Origin: Microlunatus parietis
Lineage (GTDB): Bacteria > Actinomycetota > Actinomycetes > Propionibacteriales > Propionibacteriaceae
Direction of reading: 5' to 3'
Assembly (NCBI RefSeq): GCF_013407955.1
Contig: NZ_JACCBU010000001.1
Location: 4,588,001 to 4,652,000, forward strand
DNA length: 64,000 nt
Part shown: piece after piece, positions 61,455 to 64,000 of the stretch
Layout: each line of letters begins with the position of its first letter
Position numbering within the stretch: position 1 is the first letter of the stretch
The notes under the pieces: generated by a model
The model's input: the letters and a program-made list of their open reading frames with translations, nothing else
Told to the model about the DNA's origin: nothing
Database searches by the model: none
Translations under genes and position numbers: made by a program

Positions 61455-61556
61455 GCTCGGAACCGTAGCCGGGCCGGCAAGGGACGACCTCCACCCGTGG
61501 TCGGTCAACCCTGGCTCCGATGTGTCCGGCCGCCGATCCGGGCACGGTTGCGGGAC

Positions 61557-63005
61557 ATGACAACCAGACGAAAACTGATCAGCCTGGTCGCCTTCCTGGC
61601 CCTGCTTCCGGCCCTGGTCGTGATCACGGCCAACAGTGCCCAGGCCGAGCCGTCCGCAGGCCTGGACTGGCAACCCTGCAAGGACGACAAGATCGGGATG
61701 CAGTGTGCCGCGCTCGAGGTGCCCGTGGACTGGTCCAAGCCGGACGGCCGCATGATCACGCTGCAGCTCGGCCGGCTGCCCAGCACCGGGAAGGAGCCGG
61801 CCGAAGGCTCGGTGCTGGTGGCCTACGGCGGCCCGGGCGGGCCCGGGATCGCGATCACGCAGGAGTTCGGCGAGCCGTGGGCGGAGCTGCGGCAGCGGAT
61901 GGACATCGTCACCTGGGACACCCGCGGGTACGGCAAGCAGTTCGGCGGCACCAGCACCGGCCTGGACTGCAGCTGGACCCGGCTCCCGGTCCCGAACGCG
62001 CCGGCCGACGCCGCCGAGTTCGGCCGACTGGCTCAGGACAACTTCGGCACGGCCTATACGTGCCGGACCCGCGATCAGGAGTTCTTCGACAACATGAGCT
62101 CGGCCGATCATGCCCGCGACATGGAGGCGATCCGAGTCGCGCTCGGCGAGCCGAAGATCAACTTCTACGGCGCCTCGTACGCGACGTTCTACGGGCAGAG
62201 CTACGCCCGGCTGTTCCCCGATCGGATCCGCACCATGGTGCTGGACGGCGGCTTCTCGCACAGCCCGACGGCCGCGACCGGCGGCTGGGACGGCGAGCTG
62301 GACGCGCACGCCCGGCGGAACGAGCGGACCTTCGGCCGGTTCGTCGACTGGTGCGAATCCGACCGTTCCTGTGCCATGTTCGGCAGCAACGTCGAGCGGG
62401 CCTGGCAACGCCTGATCAGGCGGGCCGATCGATCACCGCTGCCGGCCCGGCGTGGTAGCGAGTCGTACTTCTACAACGGCACCGATGTACGTGGCCTCGG
62501 ACTGGGTCTGGCCCGGCGCAAGAACTGGTCGGAGCTCGCGGTCGCGATCAAGGACGCGTCACGCGGCGATGCCTCGGGCTTCCTGCCCGACCGGCCGCAG
62601 AGCCCGTACCCCGATCTGCCCCTCGGCATCACCGAGTGCCTGGACATGCCGAGGATCGAGTCGTACGAGGAGCTGGCCGGGACCGTGAAACGTCTCGAAC
62701 GGATCGCCCCGAACACCGGGGCGGTCGCGACCATGACCATGAACACGCTGCAGTGCGTGGGCTGGCCGACTCCGACGACGAACCCGCCGGCCGCCTTGCC
62801 GAAGGGACTGCCGCCGTTCCTGACCGCGGGGGCCTGGGACGAGTTCGACGCGCTGGAACCGGTGGCGGATCAGGTGCCTGGCAGTGGTTCGATCAGCCAC
62901 GATGATTCAGGGCACACGCTCTACCTGTCGAATGAGTGCGCGCGGCGGCTGATGGACGCCTACTTCACCGACCGCGTGGTCCCCGCTCGCGACACTCCCT
63001 GCTGA
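61557..63005 (+). CDS. Secreted alpha/beta hydrolase (tripeptidyl aminopeptidase-like)
   Basis: A 482-residue secreted enzyme: Sec signal (~1-29, ends AQA), then an alpha/beta hydrolase with oxyanion YGGPGGPG, the nucleophile elbow GASYA, and a C-terminal TAP-like domain ending in SHDDSGHTLYL. The elbow is usually GxSYG; Ala replaces the last Gly. Family members cut tripeptides or esters. Eight cysteines may form disulfides, a sign of export. Confidence 0.82.
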   Translation: MTTRRKLISLVAFLALLPALVVITANSAQAEPSAGLDWQPCKDDKIGMQCAALEVPVDWSKPDGRMITLQLGRLPSTGKEPAEGSVLVAYGGPGGPGIAITQEFGEPWAELRQRMDIVTWDTRGYGKQFGGTSTGLDCSWTRLPVPNAPADAAEFGRLAQDNFGTAYTCRTRDQEFFDNMSSADHARDMEAIRVALGEPKINFYGASYATFYGQSYARLFPDRIRTMVLDGGFSHSPTAATGGWDGELDAHARRNERTFGRFVDWCESDRSCAMFGSNVERAWQRLIRRADRSPLPARRGSESYFYNGTDVRGLGLGLARRKNWSELAVAIKDASRGDASGFLPDRPQSPYPDLPLGITECLDMPRIESYEELAGTVKRLERIAPNTGAVATMTMNTLQCVGWPTPTTNPPAALPKGLPPFLTAGAWDEFDALEPVADQVPGSGSISHDDSGHTLYLSNECARRLMDAYFTDRVVPARDTPC

Positions 63006-63022
63006 TCCATCGAACTGGTCCG

Positions 63023-63048
63023 GTCCGGCCCGTTGACCCGGGCCGGAC
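63023..63048. terminator. GC-rich hairpin after the hydrolase
   Basis: GTCCGGCCCG (63023-63032), TTGACC, CGGGCCGGAC (63039-63048) form a perfect 10-bp stem 18 nt after the stop. A short T-run follows weakly. Probable terminator. Confidence 0.55.
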
Positions 63049-63061
63049 TTGCCCGTTACCT

Positions 63062-63075
63062 TGAAATCGATTTCG
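63062..63075. promoter_or_regulatory. LacI-type operator upstream of GH116-like gene
   Basis: TGAAATCGATTTCG contains a perfect 12-bp palindrome (GAAATC/GATTTC, 63063-63074) with a central CG, the typical LacI-family form. It lies 26 bp before the ATG at 63101, and points to sugar-dependent control. The regulator is outside the window. Confidence 0.6.
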
Positions 63076-63100
63076 ACATTTCGAATCAGGGGAGCTTCGA

Positions 63101-64000
63101 ATGAATCATGATCAACAGCCGGCGGGGTGTTCCGGTCGGACCTGTTCCGGTGACTGCCCTCGCGCCAACCTGACCCGCCGCACCTTCCTGGCGCTCAGCG
63201 CGACTGGGATCGGCGCCGCCACCCTCAATCCGTGGCCCGCCGCCGCTGAAACCAGAGCAGCCGAGCCGCCGAGCGGCAAGGAGTTGGCGGAGTTGATCAA
63301 GCGCGGTGCGCCGACCGAGTACACCGGCGCGGCGCTGCCCAAGATCGGGATGCCGGTCGGTGGTGGCTGCGCCGGCCAGGTGTTCCTCGCCGGCGACGGC
63401 CGGCTCTGGGCCTGGGACATCTTCAACCCCACCTCGTTCCCGCTCGGCGGCGCCGACTTCTCCGGCAGCAACTACGCCGACCCGCTGTCGGCCGACCAGC
63501 CCGGGGCGGCACCGTTCCGGCAGGGCTTCGCCGTGCGTACGGAGAGCGGCGGTGCGACCAGGACCGTGACACTGGACGCGCACGGCTTCGCCGAGGTGAG
63601 CTTCGTCGGCCAGTACCCGGTGGGCCGGGTGAGCTTCGCCGACCCGGACTCGCCGATCACCGTCGAGCTGCAGGCCTACGCTCCGTTCATCCCGCTGGCC
63701 GTCGATGACTCCACGCTGCCGGCGACGATCATGGCCTACACGCTGCACAACCCGGGCACCGCGCCGGTCCGGGCCACCGTGCTCGGCTACGCGGAGAACC
63801 CGGTCTGCCTGGACAGTCGGCGCAGCCAGCCGACGCTGCTCCGTACGGCATCCTTCGACCGCGGCTTCGAGTTCACCGCCGCCGATGATCATTCCGCTGA
63901 GGGAGAGGACATCCTGTTCGAGGACTGGGAGTCGGACAGCTTCGGGGACTGGACGGTGACCGGCGACGCGTTCGGCGACGGTCCGGTCGGCCAGACCGAA
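63101..64000 (+). CDS. GH116-like glycoside hydrolase, N-terminal part (partial)
   Basis: At least 300 residues, cut by the window end. A Tat signal (LTRRTFLALSATGIGAATLN, ~22-41) is followed by a Cys-rich short N-terminus and then the beta-sandwich of a GH116/non-lysosomal glucosylceramidase-like protein (GMPVGGGCAGQVFLAGDG, WAWDIFNPTSF, TIMAYTLHN). The catalytic (alpha/alpha)6 domain is not in view. A LacI-type operator is immediately upstream. The start follows AGGGGAGC by 7 nt. Confidence 0.75.
   Translation, partial: MNHDQQPAGCSGRTCSGDCPRANLTRRTFLALSATGIGAATLNPWPAAAETRAAEPPSGKELAELIKRGAPTEYTGAALPKIGMPVGGGCAGQVFLAGDGRLWAWDIFNPTSFPLGGADFSGSNYADPLSADQPGAAPFRQGFAVRTESGGATRTVTLDAHGFAEVSFVGQYPVGRVSFADPDSPITVELQAYAPFIPLAVDDSTLPATIMAYTLHNPGTAPVRATVLGYAENPVCLDSRRSQPTLLRTASFDRGFEFTAADDHSAEGEDILFEDWESDSFGDWTVTGDAFGDGPVGQTE

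Noticed and set aside
1..64000. tRNA, rRNA, CRISPR, integrase or phage genes
   Set aside because: I looked on both strands for cloverleaf-like segments, regularly spaced repeats and typical protein motifs and found none.

Overview
The window is a stretch of a high-GC actinobacterial chromosome. Supporting signs are the strong G/C third-position bias, many GTG starts, frequent leaderless promoters (a TAnnnT box 6-8 nt before the start codon), a BldC-type small regulator next to proC, an F420-type luciferase-like oxidoreductase, the radA-disA pair near mutY, and an ECF41 sigma factor. A Propionibacteriales-like organism (Microlunatus/Kribbella kind) fits, but that is inference. I see no rRNA, tRNA, CRISPR array, phage or integrase.

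Layout. 1-6.8 kb: a two-gene ABC exporter, an MMPL exporter, and a divergent OmpR-type two-component system. 7-17 kb: a GH43-like glycosidase, an Idh/MocA oxidoreductase coupled to mutY, a secreted-side anchored protein, an NmrA-like reductase with its divergent TetR and two matching operators, disA and radA, and an ECF41 sigma factor whose consensus promoter lies in front of the divergent epimerase gene. 17-21 kb: a LysR-centred beta-lactamase cluster with three class A-like serine hydrolases. 21.3-22.4 kb: a compact cassette in which a DUF559 (PD-(D/E)XK fold) gene is bracketed by two oppositely oriented 79-bp hairpin elements. 22.4-33.8 kb: mainly metabolism (HisC-like aminotransferase, VOC protein, TIM-barrel isomerase, proline dehydrogenase, desaturase, CPBP protease, and an overlapping asd-proC-acuC unit followed by a BldC-type gene). 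33.8-40.7 kb: a membrane-anchored toroid protein, a beta-strand-repeat protein coupled to an ECF sigma factor, phenylalanine hydroxylase, a PPOX protein with a TetR, and an imine-reductase-like gene with a divergent MerR. 40.7-47.8 kb: a large LacZ, a HhH protein and two phosphotransferase-fold genes, enclosing a gene-poor island (45.87-46.95 kb) with decayed repeats and an ACC-deaminase pseudogene. 47.8-64 kb: an FAD/Fe-S D-2-hydroxyacid dehydrogenase, an ABC-2 exporter operon with a double-MerR regulator, an LLM oxidoreductase, a uracil permease, a phosphotransferase, an XRE-MFS pair, a NarL-type two-component system, a secreted hydrolase, and the start of a GH116-like enzyme cut by the window end.

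The most unusual item is the hairpin-bracketed DUF559 cassette at 21.32-22.38 kb. It has two probable degenerate solo relatives of its hairpin at 25.9 kb and 46.1 kb, and it resembles the REPIN/RAYT arrangement but with a nuclease-fold protein instead of a transposase. The hexamer TGATCA is also far more frequent than base composition predicts.
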